This document shows, one piece after another, positions 16,767-25,385 of a DNA stretch of 64,000 nt. The notes beneath the pieces are model-generated. The model saw only the letters and a program-made list of their open reading frames with translations. It was not told where the DNA came from and searched no databases. This DNA is from Nakamurella lactea DSM 19367 (GTDB lineage Bacteria; Actinomycetota; Actinomycetes; Mycobacteriales; Nakamurellaceae). The first letter of the stretch is position 1; every line of letters begins with the position of its first letter. Both the position numbers and the translations under genes were made by a program. The stretch lies in the NCBI RefSeq assembly GCF_000426645.1, contig NZ_AUFT01000007.1:310001-374000 (forward strand), given 5' to 3'.

Positions 16767-17800
16767 AGGGCGACCAGCCGACGGCGTCGGGTGATGGCGA
16801 GTAGAACCGGTGCGCCGATCACCGCCAGGACGATTCCGACCTGCAGTTCACCGTTGTCGACGGTGATCCGGCCGACGGTGTCGGCCGTCAGCAGCAGTAC
16901 CGCTCCGGTCAGTCCGGCGAACGGCACGATGCGTCGGTAGTCGGATCCGCCGATCGCCCTGGCGACGTGCGGTGCCACCAGGCCCAGGAACGAGATCGGC
17001 CCGCAGATCGCGGTGGCCGCCCCGGCGAGCAGGGTGATCGAGACGATGCTCACCATCCGGCTGGCCGCCACCCTGGTGCCCAAGGACGTGGCAACCTGTT
17101 CGCCCAGGCCGAGTGCGTTCAACGAAATGCTGTTGTACAGCGCCAACAACAGTCCGACGACGAGCAGCGGAACCAGCAGTCCGACCAGGTCGTAGTTGCG
17201 TTGAGCCAGCGTTCCGACGTTCCAGAACCGCACCGCGTCCAACGCGCTCGCATCCAGCAACACCAGGGCGGTGGTCAATGCGGCCAACAGCGCCGCCAGC
17301 GTCGTGCCGACAACGGCGAGCATCATCAGCGAACTGCCGCTGATGTCCCGCAGGCCGAAGGCGAACACGATGACCGCAGCCGCCCCGGCCCCGACCAGCG
17401 CGGCGACCACCAATCCACCAGACGACACCCCGCCGAACAGCGACACCGACAGGGCAACGCCGAAACTGGCGCCGGCGTTCACCCCGAACAGCCCGGGGTC
17501 GGCGAGTGGATTGCGGGTGTGGCCCTGCATCAGCGCACCGGCCATCCCCAGCGCGACACCGACCAGCAGGCCGAGCAGGGTTCTGGGCAGTCGCTGCGAG
17601 GTGATGACGGTGGCATCGTCGCTGTCCGCGCCGGTGAACAGGGCGGACAGCACCTCGGACGGCGCGATGTTCCGGCTGCCGACAGCCAGACTCAACAGCA
17701 CCACGACGAGCAGGACGACGACCAGGACGAAACCCAGCACCAGGTAGCGTGTGACACCTCCGGAGCGTGACCGGGGTGTGGGAGAGAGCGACACCGTCAT
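16763..17800 (-). CDS. FecCD-family siderophore ABC permease, first of pair
   Basis: This 345-residue permease has LLVGVALGMAGALMQGHTRN, DPGLFGVNAGASFGV, GPISFLGLVAPHVARAIGG and a C-terminal GAPVLLAITRRRR. It is the first gene of the minus iron-uptake operon. Its ATG at 17800 overlaps the last base pairs of the iron box, and the GGTGAGG inside that box is the only ribosome-binding-like sequence. Repressor binding would therefore cover the translation start as well as the promoter. A later start is possible but would shorten the first cytoplasmic segment. Confidence 0.94.
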   Translation of the reverse strand: MTVSLSPTPRSRSGGVTRYLVLGFVLVVVLLVVVLLSLAVGSRNIAPSEVLSALFTGADSDDATVITSQRLPRTLLGLLVGVALGMAGALMQGHTRNPLADPGLFGVNAGASFGVALSVSLFGGVSSGGLVVAALVGAGAAAVIVFAFGLRDISGSSLMMLAVVGTTLAALLAALTTALVLLDASALDAVRFWNVGTLAQRNYDLVGLLVPLLVVGLLLALYNSISLNALGLGEQVATSLGTRVAASRMVSIVSITLLAGAATAICGPISFLGLVAPHVARAIGGSDYRRIVPFAGLTGAVLLLTADTVGRITVDNGELQVGIVLAVIGAPVLLAITRRRRLVAL

Positions 17801-17817
17801 AGGTTAGCCTCACCTAA
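17799..17817. promoter_or_regulatory. IdeR/DtxR-type iron box between divergent siderophore genes
   Basis: The 19-base site reads ATAGGTTAGCCTCACCTAA. It matches the consensus TTAGGTTAGCCTAACCTAA at 17 of 19 positions. It sits between the permease operon (minus) and the binding lipoprotein (plus), so iron-loaded IdeR/DtxR should repress both directions. Confidence 0.85.
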
Positions 17818-17844
17818 ACATCCAACGTGACCCGGAGTTGTGAC

Positions 17845-19002
17845 ATGAAATTTGTGAGTCGAGCGGCGGCCGTAGTGACCGCCGCGGTCCTCCTTGCTGC
17901 CTCGGCGGCCTGCGGTTCGTCGGACGACCCGGCGGACGGCAACGACATCGCCGCCGTTGCGACGACCGCAGGCCCGGCCACGTCCGGGTCCGAATCGGCG
18001 CCGGCGTCGTCGGCGGGTTCGTCGGTGGCGGGTTCGTCGGCCGCTACCGGTTCGTCGGCGGCGGGTTCGTCGGCCGGGTCCGCAGCAGCCGCGCCCGGGT
18101 CGAGTGGCCCTGGCCCGGCAACGGTGACCACGGCATCCGACGGAACCCATACCGTCACCGGCACTTTCACCGGTGAGGTGACCGGCGTTCCCGCCAAGCC
18201 GCAACGGGTGGTCGCACTGTGGCGCACCGGTTCCGAGCTGGCCGAGCTCGGCGTGGTGCCGGTCGGGTCGCTGGAGGGCGAATTCCTGGAGGGTGAGCTC
18301 GGCGCCGACCTGTACAGGTCCGTCGCCGAGGTGCCCACTGTCGGCAGCTTCGAGGGAGTGGACATCGAGAAGGTGATCGCCGCCAAGCCCGACCTGATCA
18401 TCGGCATGGACAACGGTGGGCTGAGCATCGACTACGCGACCCTCGCCGAGATCGCCCCGACGGTGATTCTCAAGATCGCCGAGCCGACCGATGTTTGGCG
18501 GAACTACCCGGTGGTTGCCGAGATCGTCGATAAGACAAGTGATTTCACCACCAAGAACGCCGACCTGGATGCCAAGCTCGGGGCGATCGCCGACGAGTAC
18601 GGCGACAAGCTCAAGGACAAGTCGGTGACGGCGTTCGGCGTCTCGGCGGACGAGATCTGGATCAGTACCAGCAAATCACTGCTCTACCAGCGTCTGGCGC
18701 AGGCGGGCTTCACCTACAACCCGGTCTACACCGACGATCCCGAACGGTACGTGACCGTCCTCACCGCCGAGAACATCCCGAACCTGGCGGACCAAGCCGC
18801 GATCTTCTACCAGACCAACCTCGATGGCAGCCCCATCGCCGGCAACGACATCGTGCAGAAACAGGAGTCATACCAACGACTTCCCGCGGTCAAGGCCGGC
18901 CGGGAGTATCCGGTGACCAGCGGCGTCATTTACACCTTCGTCGGCGCCGACGAGCAGGTCGAGGACATCAGGGCTGCGGCCAAGGCGCTCGCCGAAAGCT
19001 GA
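17845..19002 (+). CDS. Iron-siderophore ABC transporter substrate-binding lipoprotein
   Basis: From the ATG at 17845 the protein has 385 residues with a lipoprotein signal (MKFVSRAAAVVTAAVLLAAS, then Cys in SAACGSS). A Ser/Ala/Gly-rich tether of about 70 residues with repeated GSSAAGSS-like units follows, then a FepB/FhuD-type domain (KPQRVVALWRTGSELAELGV, PTVGSFEGVDIEKVIAAKPDLIIG). An upstream in-frame GTG at 17827 is rejected because it would place Arg and Asp ahead of the signal peptide and crowd the iron box. It captures the ferric siderophore outside the cell for the divergent permease/ATPase operon. Confidence 0.92.
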   Translation: MKFVSRAAAVVTAAVLLAASAACGSSDDPADGNDIAAVATTAGPATSGSESAPASSAGSSVAGSSAATGSSAAGSSAGSAAAAPGSSGPGPATVTTASDGTHTVTGTFTGEVTGVPAKPQRVVALWRTGSELAELGVVPVGSLEGEFLEGELGADLYRSVAEVPTVGSFEGVDIEKVIAAKPDLIIGMDNGGLSIDYATLAEIAPTVILKIAEPTDVWRNYPVVAEIVDKTSDFTTKNADLDAKLGAIADEYGDKLKDKSVTAFGVSADEIWISTSKSLLYQRLAQAGFTYNPVYTDDPERYVTVLTAENIPNLADQAAIFYQTNLDGSPIAGNDIVQKQESYQRLPAVKAGREYPVTSGVIYTFVGADEQVEDIRAAAKALAES

Positions 19003-19046
19003 CCTGGTCCGACAGTCGCACCATCCCACCGAGTAGGAGATCTCCC

Positions 19047-20849
19047 GTGGCCGGCCGCCGTAACAAGAGCTACCCCATCGTGATCCGCGACCTCGAGGTG
19101 ATCGATGCCTACGACGTCACCCCACTGATGCGTCGTGTCGTGGTCGGAGGTGATCAGCTCGGTCACTTCGTCAACAACGGCCATCGGGTTGAGCCGTTCC
19201 GCACCGAGAACGCCGACGACCACGTGAAGCTGGTGGTGCTCGGGCCCGATGACTCGATCGAGGTCCCGGCTCAGTTGGACGGGCACCTCGACTGGTCGCG
19301 GGAGGCGCTGGACCGGGCCAGGGACTACACCCCCCGACGGTTCGATCCGGTCGGCCACCGGCTGGAGCTCGACTTCGTCCGGCACGCCGGCGGAGTCGCC
19401 TCCGAGTGGGCCGTGCGGGCACAGCCCGGCGACCGTGCGCTGGTCGCGGGTCCGCGCGGCACCACCGTGCTGCCCGACGACATCGATTGGTTCTTCCTGG
19501 TCGGCGACGAGACCGCGCTGCCGGCCATTGCCCGGCGGATCGAGGAACTGCCGGCCGGCACCCCGGTGACGGCGGTGGTCAGCGTACCGAGCGCTGCCGA
19601 GGAGCAAACCTTCGAGCACAGCACGGATCTGACGATCACCTGGGTCCATCGGGACGTCGCCGGACCGAACGCGCCGATGGGCGCCGGCTTGATGGAAGCG
19701 GTGACAGCCGCGCGCTGGCGGGACGGCACCGTCTACGCCTGGGCCGCCGGCGAGGCCGGAATGCTGCGCCCGCTGCGCCGCTGGCTCAAGGGCGACAGAG
19801 CGGTTCCGCCGACCCACATCGACATCGCGGGCTACTGGCGCTCCGGCCAGTCCCAGTCCGACGCCGCCCACCTGCGGCAGAGGGTGCAGGCGCTGACCTC
19901 GCTGGCGGTTCCGTACGCCGTGCGGGCCGCGGTGACACTCGAGCTGGCCGAGCACGTGGCCGACGGTCGGACCACGATCCCCACGCTCGCCGCCGCGGCC
20001 GGCGCACACCCCGTTGGGGTGCGCAAACTGATCCGGATGCTCACCTTCCACCAGCTCTTCGAGCTGGACGGCGACTCCGTCCGGTTGGGAGCGAGCGGAT
20101 CCGTGCTGCTGGACGAGGCGACCCACCAGGCGCTGGATCGGCGCAGCGGCATGGCCCGGTTGGACGACAGCTGGCCAGGATTGCTGCACACGATCCGGAC
20201 CGGCCGGTCCGGGTACGAAGAGGCGATCGGCGAAAGCTTCTGGGCGACGATGGCCGTCGACCGGCAATTGGGCGAATCCTTCGACGCATCGCTCAGCGAC
20301 TGGTCGGCGGTCTGGAGCCGGGGAGTCGCCGGCTCATTGGAGCTGACGGACGAGACCGTCGTCGACGTCGGCGGTGGGACCGGGACCCTCATCGGTGAGG
20401 TGCTGCAGACCTACCCGCAGACCAGCGGCACCCTGGTAGAGCTGCCGTCCGTGGCCGAACGGGCCCGGGCCAATCTGGCTGCGCGCGGCCTGTCCGATCG
20501 GGTCGGGATTCTGCAGCAGAGCTTCTTCGAGCCGCTGCCCGCCGGCGCCGATGTCTATCTGCTCGCCCAGGTGCTGCACGACTGGCCGGACCCGGAGGCC
20601 GTGAAGATCCTGCGGCGGGTGGCGGATGCGGCCGGTGATCGGCGAATCGCCCTGGTCGAACGTCTCGCCGCCGACGAAGACCACGACCACGACGTGATGT
20701 TCGACCTGCAGATGTACGCGACGTTCGGGTCCGGCGAGCGCAGCCTCGACGAATTCGCCGCGCTGGGCGATCGGGCGGGTCTGACGGTGACCGGCACCAC
20801 GCCGATCGGCGAGGACCTGCATCTCATCGAGCTGCGGGCCACGAGTTGA
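19047..20849 (+). CDS. Fusion protein: siderophore-interacting ferric reductase (SIP) plus O-methyltransferase
   Basis: The 600-residue protein joins two families. Residues 1 to about 267 are a SIP-type FAD reductase: the FAD motif DYTPRRFDP (93-101), LVAGPRGTTVLP, FFLVGDETALPAI, and the typical terminal HIDIAGYWRSG (257-267). Residues about 280-600 are a family-2 O-methyltransferase: a winged-helix dimerisation domain, the SAM motif VVDVGGGTG (438-446), and AQVLHDWPDPEAVKILRRV. The first half would release iron from a siderophore by reduction; the second would methylate a hydroxyl or phenol. No stop or frameshift separates them. It follows the binding-protein gene by 44 bases and its 3' end overlaps the convergent GH38-like gene by 26 bases. 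Confidence 0.9.
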   Translation: MAGRRNKSYPIVIRDLEVIDAYDVTPLMRRVVVGGDQLGHFVNNGHRVEPFRTENADDHVKLVVLGPDDSIEVPAQLDGHLDWSREALDRARDYTPRRFDPVGHRLELDFVRHAGGVASEWAVRAQPGDRALVAGPRGTTVLPDDIDWFFLVGDETALPAIARRIEELPAGTPVTAVVSVPSAAEEQTFEHSTDLTITWVHRDVAGPNAPMGAGLMEAVTAARWRDGTVYAWAAGEAGMLRPLRRWLKGDRAVPPTHIDIAGYWRSGQSQSDAAHLRQRVQALTSLAVPYAVRAAVTLELAEHVADGRTTIPTLAAAAGAHPVGVRKLIRMLTFHQLFELDGDSVRLGASGSVLLDEATHQALDRRSGMARLDDSWPGLLHTIRTGRSGYEEAIGESFWATMAVDRQLGESFDASLSDWSAVWSRGVAGSLELTDETVVDVGGGTGTLIGEVLQTYPQTSGTLVELPSVAERARANLAARGLSDRVGILQQSFFEPLPAGADVYLLAQVLHDWPDPEAVKILRRVADAAGDRRIALVERLAADEDHDHDVMFDLQMYATFGSGERSLDEFAALGDRAGLTVTGTTPIGEDLHLIELRATS

Positions 20850-23610
20850 CCGGGAGACTGGGTGGTGGGTCAACCCTGATGGTCTGGATGTGCCAGGCGG
20901 GCAGCCGGAGCCGGACGCTCGACGGCCCGATCCGTCCCAGGTCGCCGGCCGACTGATCCTTGAGGTCGACACCTGCAACGGACCCGGTGAGCAGCGGGCC
21001 GGTCAGCGTCGTCACTGCCGGCGTCGGCCGGAGATTCGCGATCCGGATCAGGTACGAGCCCCGGTTCGGGTACAGCGCGGACAGCACTACCGGATCGCCA
21101 TCGGCGGCCAGCAGGCCCGGAAGGTCCACTGCTGCTGCAGTAGTCAGGTACTGCCGACCCCGCCAGTCGGCGTCGCCGAGCTCCGGCGCTCCTGCCTCGA
21201 TCCAGGATGACTCGCCCGGGCGCAGGGTGAACCGCCACAACTGCGGCCCGTAGTTGTGCCAGACGAAATGCTCGTCGCCGCAGGATGTCGGGGTCCGCAG
21301 CAGTACGGCCTCCAGCACGCCGTCGGGTGGCCGGTCGAGTCCCGTCCGGTCAACGCGTGACGGGTCGACGCCCGGTTGATCGATGCCCGGTCGATCGCCA
21401 CCCGGTTCATCGATGCTGTGGCGCAGACCCAGGAGATCGCCGGTGATCGTCAGGCCGCCGTTCGCTCCGGCGACGTGCGCCCAGTGCTGCGCCTCCCGGT
21501 AGCGCGGATAGTCGGCCGGATCGATCTCATCGGTGTGTGAGGGCCCGGCACCGGCCGGCACGTCCGACCAGTTGGTGGCGTGAAACGGCGTCCCGTAACT
21601 GATCTGCTCTGGGCCGCTCGGCCGGGCAAGGCCGAGTCGGACCTGCCGGTCGGGCGTTCCCGGCCAGCGCACGCCGACCTCCAGGTCGAGCCTCGGACCG
21701 TCGGTCCAGACCGTCAGCAGTTGGGTCCAACGAACATCCAGCAAGTCCTGGACGATTCTGATCTGGGTGGCCAGCGGACCGTGCGAAACCACCCCGACCT
21801 CCGCCGTGGCCGCCCGGGTCGGGGCCGATTCGTCGGTACGAAGGGTCACGTCGTTGCCGGTCTCCGGGACCGATCGCAACACCCCGAGCGACCCGGCATG
21901 GTCGGTGCCCCGGTCGCGGTCCACCAGGCTCACGATCCGTCCGTCGGACCGGTCGACCGCGACCAGCAGATGCGCTGTGGTCACGGTGATCACGTCGCCG
22001 TCCACCACGTGCGCCGGCGGGCCGGCGGCTACCAGGTCGGCGGCCCGCAGCAGCCTGCCGCCCACCGCCGGGACCGGCGGTGTGGCCAGCGCCAGCACCC
22101 CACCGCCGAGCGCATCGGCCAGTCGCTGGACCCCCAGCGGTCGTTCCGTGGACGACGGGTCGTCGTCCGCCAGCCAGCGGGTGAGCACCGCGCCCGCAGG
22201 GCTCGCCGGGTCGATCCGGTCGGTGCGGCTCCCGCTGCACAGGCCCGGGTTGAAGGCGACCAGTGTCTCGACCGGCCCGGCGCCGTTCGGTGATGCGGTG
22301 CCGTTGGATCGTGCCGTGTCGTTCGATGGTGCCGTGTCGTTCGATGGTGCCGTGTCGTTCGATGGTGCCGTGTCGTTCGATGGTGCCGTGTCGTTCGATG
22401 GTGCCGTGCCGATCGACTGCTCGATGAGCTGCCGGCTGTAGTCGATCACCCGATCCTGCCGGATCCGCTTGTGGTAGCTGCTGAGCGCACCCTCCTGCCC
22501 GCCGCCGTTGTGGTCCTGGGTGAACAGATGCATCCGCCACAGACCTTCGAATTCTGCGCCGGCCGGGATCGGGTCCTTGCGGGCGAAGAAGGCGTCCTCG
22601 TGGAAGCTGCCCTTCCACTCCCCGACCTCGGCCGGCCAGGGCGACCGGCCGGCGTGAACAGCCAGCACCGCAGCGGTTTCGGCCGTCAGCAGCAGCGACT
22701 CGGCGGCGCGGGCGCGGCGGAAGAAGTCCGCCGACTCGTCGGCCGCGACACCCCAGACGCTCGGGATGCCCTGTCGGGTTTCGGCCAGCGGCACCGGGTG
22801 ATCCCGGTAGGGAGCCAGGACGGCGGCCGGCGTCGAGTAGCCGAACTCGATCCCCGGGAGCTGCCGGCGGTAGGCCTCGATGAACTCCGCCAACGGCCGC
22901 CCGTAGCCGGCGCCGAAATCGTCGTGCGTTGTCAGGTCGCCGGCCGTGCCGGAGATCGGAACGGTGCCCAGCGGGAAGCGGTCGGCCACCTCGTCGAGGT
23001 TCAGTTGCCAGTCGCCCCACCGCGGCGTCTCGGCGGGCAGGTCGGCGACCTGCAGCGGAATGAAGTTGTAGTGGCCGGGCCAGCGCAGTACCAGCAGCTC
23101 GGATCCGTCGGGGCTGACGGACCGCCAGATCCTGCCCTCCGGAAAGATCTTCCGCGCGGTGGCATAGAAGTCGACACCGCACTGCCGGCAGAGCTGCGCG
23201 GTCTGCGGGTTGAGTCCGGGCAGATCCGGATGGATCGCGGTGTGCGGCAGGTAGTTCAGCCGTTCGCGCAGCAGATCCCGGCCGAGCTGCAGGTTGCGGA
23301 TGTGGGACTCACCCAGGACCAGGTTCTCCCAGACGTCGATGTACGCCGCCCCGATCTCCACCCGGCCCTGCGCCAACAGCCGGATCAGATCCCGCTCGTG
23401 CTCGGGATGGACCAGCAGAAAATGCTCGGCGAACACCGCGGTCTCGATGACGAAGGTTTCGTCGGGATGCGTCAGACACCGCTGGAGATAGCCGAGGATG
23501 ATGTCCGCGCCGCGGGCCAGGCAGGTCAGATAGCTGCCGAGCCAGTACAGATCCAGGTGCGAACCAGGGACGTAGACGATCCGGTCCGGCAGCGGAGCGC
23601 CGTCAGCCAT
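20824..23610 (-). CDS. GH38-like glycosidase (alpha-mannosidase superfamily), atypical active site
   Basis: At 928 residues this has the layout of a bacterial GH38 protein: an N-terminal barrel beginning IVYVPGSHLDLYWLG with the metal-binding HxD pair, a central helical domain with TQDHNGGGQEGALSSYHKR, and C-terminal beta domains. Where GH38 enzymes usually read D-x-N-L-P-S-G-E with the Asp nucleophile, this reads VWENLVLGESHIRNLQLG, so the nucleophile position looks altered. A (APSNDT)n repeat interrupts the middle. No signal peptide is present. It lies 3 bases after the sugar permease and is the last gene of the GntR/RraA/ABC operon, so it probably trims an imported glycoside. Confidence 0.75.
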   Translation of the reverse strand: MADGAPLPDRIVYVPGSHLDLYWLGSYLTCLARGADIILGYLQRCLTHPDETFVIETAVFAEHFLLVHPEHERDLIRLLAQGRVEIGAAYIDVWENLVLGESHIRNLQLGRDLLRERLNYLPHTAIHPDLPGLNPQTAQLCRQCGVDFYATARKIFPEGRIWRSVSPDGSELLVLRWPGHYNFIPLQVADLPAETPRWGDWQLNLDEVADRFPLGTVPISGTAGDLTTHDDFGAGYGRPLAEFIEAYRRQLPGIEFGYSTPAAVLAPYRDHPVPLAETRQGIPSVWGVAADESADFFRRARAAESLLLTAETAAVLAVHAGRSPWPAEVGEWKGSFHEDAFFARKDPIPAGAEFEGLWRMHLFTQDHNGGGQEGALSSYHKRIRQDRVIDYSRQLIEQSIGTAPSNDTAPSNDTAPSNDTAPSNDTAPSNDTARSNGTASPNGAGPVETLVAFNPGLCSGSRTDRIDPASPAGAVLTRWLADDDPSSTERPLGVQRLADALGGGVLALATPPVPAVGGRLLRAADLVAAGPPAHVVDGDVITVTTAHLLVAVDRSDGRIVSLVDRDRGTDHAGSLGVLRSVPETGNDVTLRTDESAPTRAATAEVGVVSHGPLATQIRIVQDLLDVRWTQLLTVWTDGPRLDLEVGVRWPGTPDRQVRLGLARPSGPEQISYGTPFHATNWSDVPAGAGPSHTDEIDPADYPRYREAQHWAHVAGANGGLTITGDLLGLRHSIDEPGGDRPGIDQPGVDPSRVDRTGLDRPPDGVLEAVLLRTPTSCGDEHFVWHNYGPQLWRFTLRPGESSWIEAGAPELGDADWRGRQYLTTAAAVDLPGLLAADGDPVVLSALYPNRGSYLIRIANLRPTPAVTTLTGPLLTGSVAGVDLKDQSAGDLGRIGPSSVRLRLPAWHIQTIRVDPPPSLPVNSWPAAR
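22311..22400 (-). repeat. 18-base minisatellite in the GH38-like gene, five perfect copies
   Basis: GTGCCGTGTCGTTCGATG repeats five times without a mismatch, with degenerate half-units on both sides. On the coding strand it encodes five APSNDT hexapeptides, a likely flexible linker. The period is a multiple of three, so copy-number change keeps the frame. Confidence 0.97.
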
Positions 23611-23613
23611 GCC

Positions 23614-24498
23614 TCACCCCTTCACCGTTCCGATCGTCAGCCCTGCCACGAAGTATCGCTGTAGGGCGAAGAATGCGACAACCGGCGGAACGGTGGCGAT
23701 GGTCGCCGCCGCCATCAGTTGGCCGAGATTGGTGTCGTGCCGGCCGATCAGACCGGCCAGCTGGACGGTGACGGTGGTGGTGTTCGAGGTGAGTAGCACC
23801 AGGGCCAGGAGGAATTCGCTCCAGCAGGTCAGCGCCGTGTAGATGGCGGTCGCCGCCAGTGCCGGCCGGGCGATCGGCAGCACGATGGACCACAGGATCC
23901 GGACGTTGGAGGCCCCGTCGATGCGACCGGCCTCGGTGAGGTCGAGTGGGATGCCGCGGAAGAACCCGGTCAGCATCCACACCGCGACCGGCAGGTAGAG
24001 CGCCAGATAGACCAGGCCGAGGCCGGCACCGGTTCCGGTGAGGCCCAGTGAGTTCCACAGCAGGTAGACCGGCACCAGCACCGCACTCTGCGGCAACAGC
24101 TGGGTGAACAGGATGCCGATCAGGAAGCCCTTGGACCCACGGAAGGTCAGGTGGCTGACGGCGAAGGCCGCGCACGAACCCAGTACCACCACGACGATGG
24201 TCGTCAGCCCGGCGATCACGGCGCTGTAACCCAGCGACCGGAGCAGGGCGCCGCCGGCCAGTACCGCCCGGAACTGCTCCAGCGTGGGATGATGCGGGTA
24301 CAGAGTCGGTGCCAGCGCAGCGATCTCGGCGTTGGTCTTGAACGCCGACGACACCATCCAGTAGACCGGCACCAATGCGAACACCAGCAGGACGCCGAGC
24401 ACCAGCGCCGCGCACCGGCGCCCGGCGGCCGTCGACAGCGCACCACCCGACCGCGCATTCCCCGACCGCGCGCTACCCGACCGCCCCGTGCCGGTCAC
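23614..24498 (-). CDS. Carbohydrate ABC transporter permease (MalG type)
   Basis: The 294-residue inner-membrane protein has a first helix LVFALVPVYWMVSSAFKT, the sugar-permease layout AFAVSHLTFRGSKGFLIG, and the EAA coupling loop EAGRIDGASNVRILWSIVLP near residue 185. It pairs with the 24495-25385 product. The GTG start overlaps that gene's stop as GTGA. The first 25 residues are a run of GSARSGNARSG-like units before the first helix. Confidence 0.95.
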   Translation of the reverse strand: MTGTGRSGSARSGNARSGGALSTAAGRRCAALVLGVLLVFALVPVYWMVSSAFKTNAEIAALAPTLYPHHPTLEQFRAVLAGGALLRSLGYSAVIAGLTTIVVVVLGSCAAFAVSHLTFRGSKGFLIGILFTQLLPQSAVLVPVYLLWNSLGLTGTGAGLGLVYLALYLPVAVWMLTGFFRGIPLDLTEAGRIDGASNVRILWSIVLPIARPALAATAIYTALTCWSEFLLALVLLTSNTTTVTVQLAGLIGRHDTNLGQLMAAATIATVPPVVAFFALQRYFVAGLTIGTVKG

Positions 24499-25385
24499 CG
24501 CGCGGTCGCCTTCGAGACGCGCAGATAGCTGCCGATGGCGACCGCCATCAGCGCGAAGGTGAGCACCGACTGCGCGGCTCCCTCGTCGAGCCGGTTGAAC
24601 TGGAATGACGTCTGCCAGATCAGGAACGGCACAGTACTGGTGGCGCCGTTCGGCCCACCCGAGGTCAGCGTGTAGATCAGGTCGAAGTAGTTGAACGTCC
24701 AGATGAACGCCAGCGTGCCGGTCAGCGCCAGCACCGTCGACAGGCCCGGCAACACCACGGCACGGATCCGCTGCCGGTAGCTCGCGCCGTCCATCGCGGC
24801 CGCCTCGTGCAGCTCACTGGGAATGGCCCTGAGCCCGGCGGAGATCATCAGCATCCAGAACGGGAAGCCCTTCCATACGTTCGCGAAGATCACCGCCGGC
24901 AGCGCGGTCGACGACCGGCCGAGCAGGTCGACGCCGTCGGCCCCGAACCAACCGAGCACCTCGGTCAGCAGACCGCTGATCGGGTGGTAGATGGCCAGCC
25001 AGACCGCGCCGATCACCACTCCTGGCATCACCCACGGGGTCAGCAGCAGGGCACGGATCACCCCGGCGCCGCGGATGCCGGTGTCCAGGGCGAGCGCAGC
25101 GACGAATCCGATGACGAACTGCACGGCGATGCTGCCCAGCGTCCAGATCAGCGTGGTACGCAGCACCGACCAGAAGTCGTCGAAGGCGAAGACGTTGCGG
25201 TAGTTCAACAATCCGGCGAACTCGCCGTCGGCCTGGCTCAGGTTGTTGACGTGCAGGCTGATCCAGATGTTGTACAGCAACGGATACAGCGCCACCGCGG
25301 CAACGACCAGCGCCGGCACGATGACGAACCCGAGCGTGCGCGGGCCACCGCGGGAGGGCCCGGTATCAGCACCGCCCGCCGTCAT
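24495..25385 (-). CDS. Carbohydrate ABC transporter permease (MalF type)
   Basis: The protein is 296 residues from the ATG at 25385, which overlaps the binding-protein stop as ATGA; the longer open frame upstream is inside that gene. It has the first helix VIVPALVVAAVALYPLLYNI, RALLLTPWVMPGVVIGAVW, and the EAA loop EAAAMDGASYRQRIRAVVLP (residues about 194-213). Together with the MalG-type protein it forms the channel. No ATPase gene is present, as is usual when a shared MsiK-like ATPase serves many sugar importers. Confidence 0.94.
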   Translation of the reverse strand: MTAGGADTGPSRGGPRTLGFVIVPALVVAAVALYPLLYNIWISLHVNNLSQADGEFAGLLNYRNVFAFDDFWSVLRTTLIWTLGSIAVQFVIGFVAALALDTGIRGAGVIRALLLTPWVMPGVVIGAVWLAIYHPISGLLTEVLGWFGADGVDLLGRSSTALPAVIFANVWKGFPFWMLMISAGLRAIPSELHEAAAMDGASYRQRIRAVVLPGLSTVLALTGTLAFIWTFNYFDLIYTLTSGGPNGATSTVPFLIWQTSFQFNRLDEGAAQSVLTFALMAVAIGSYLRVSKATAR

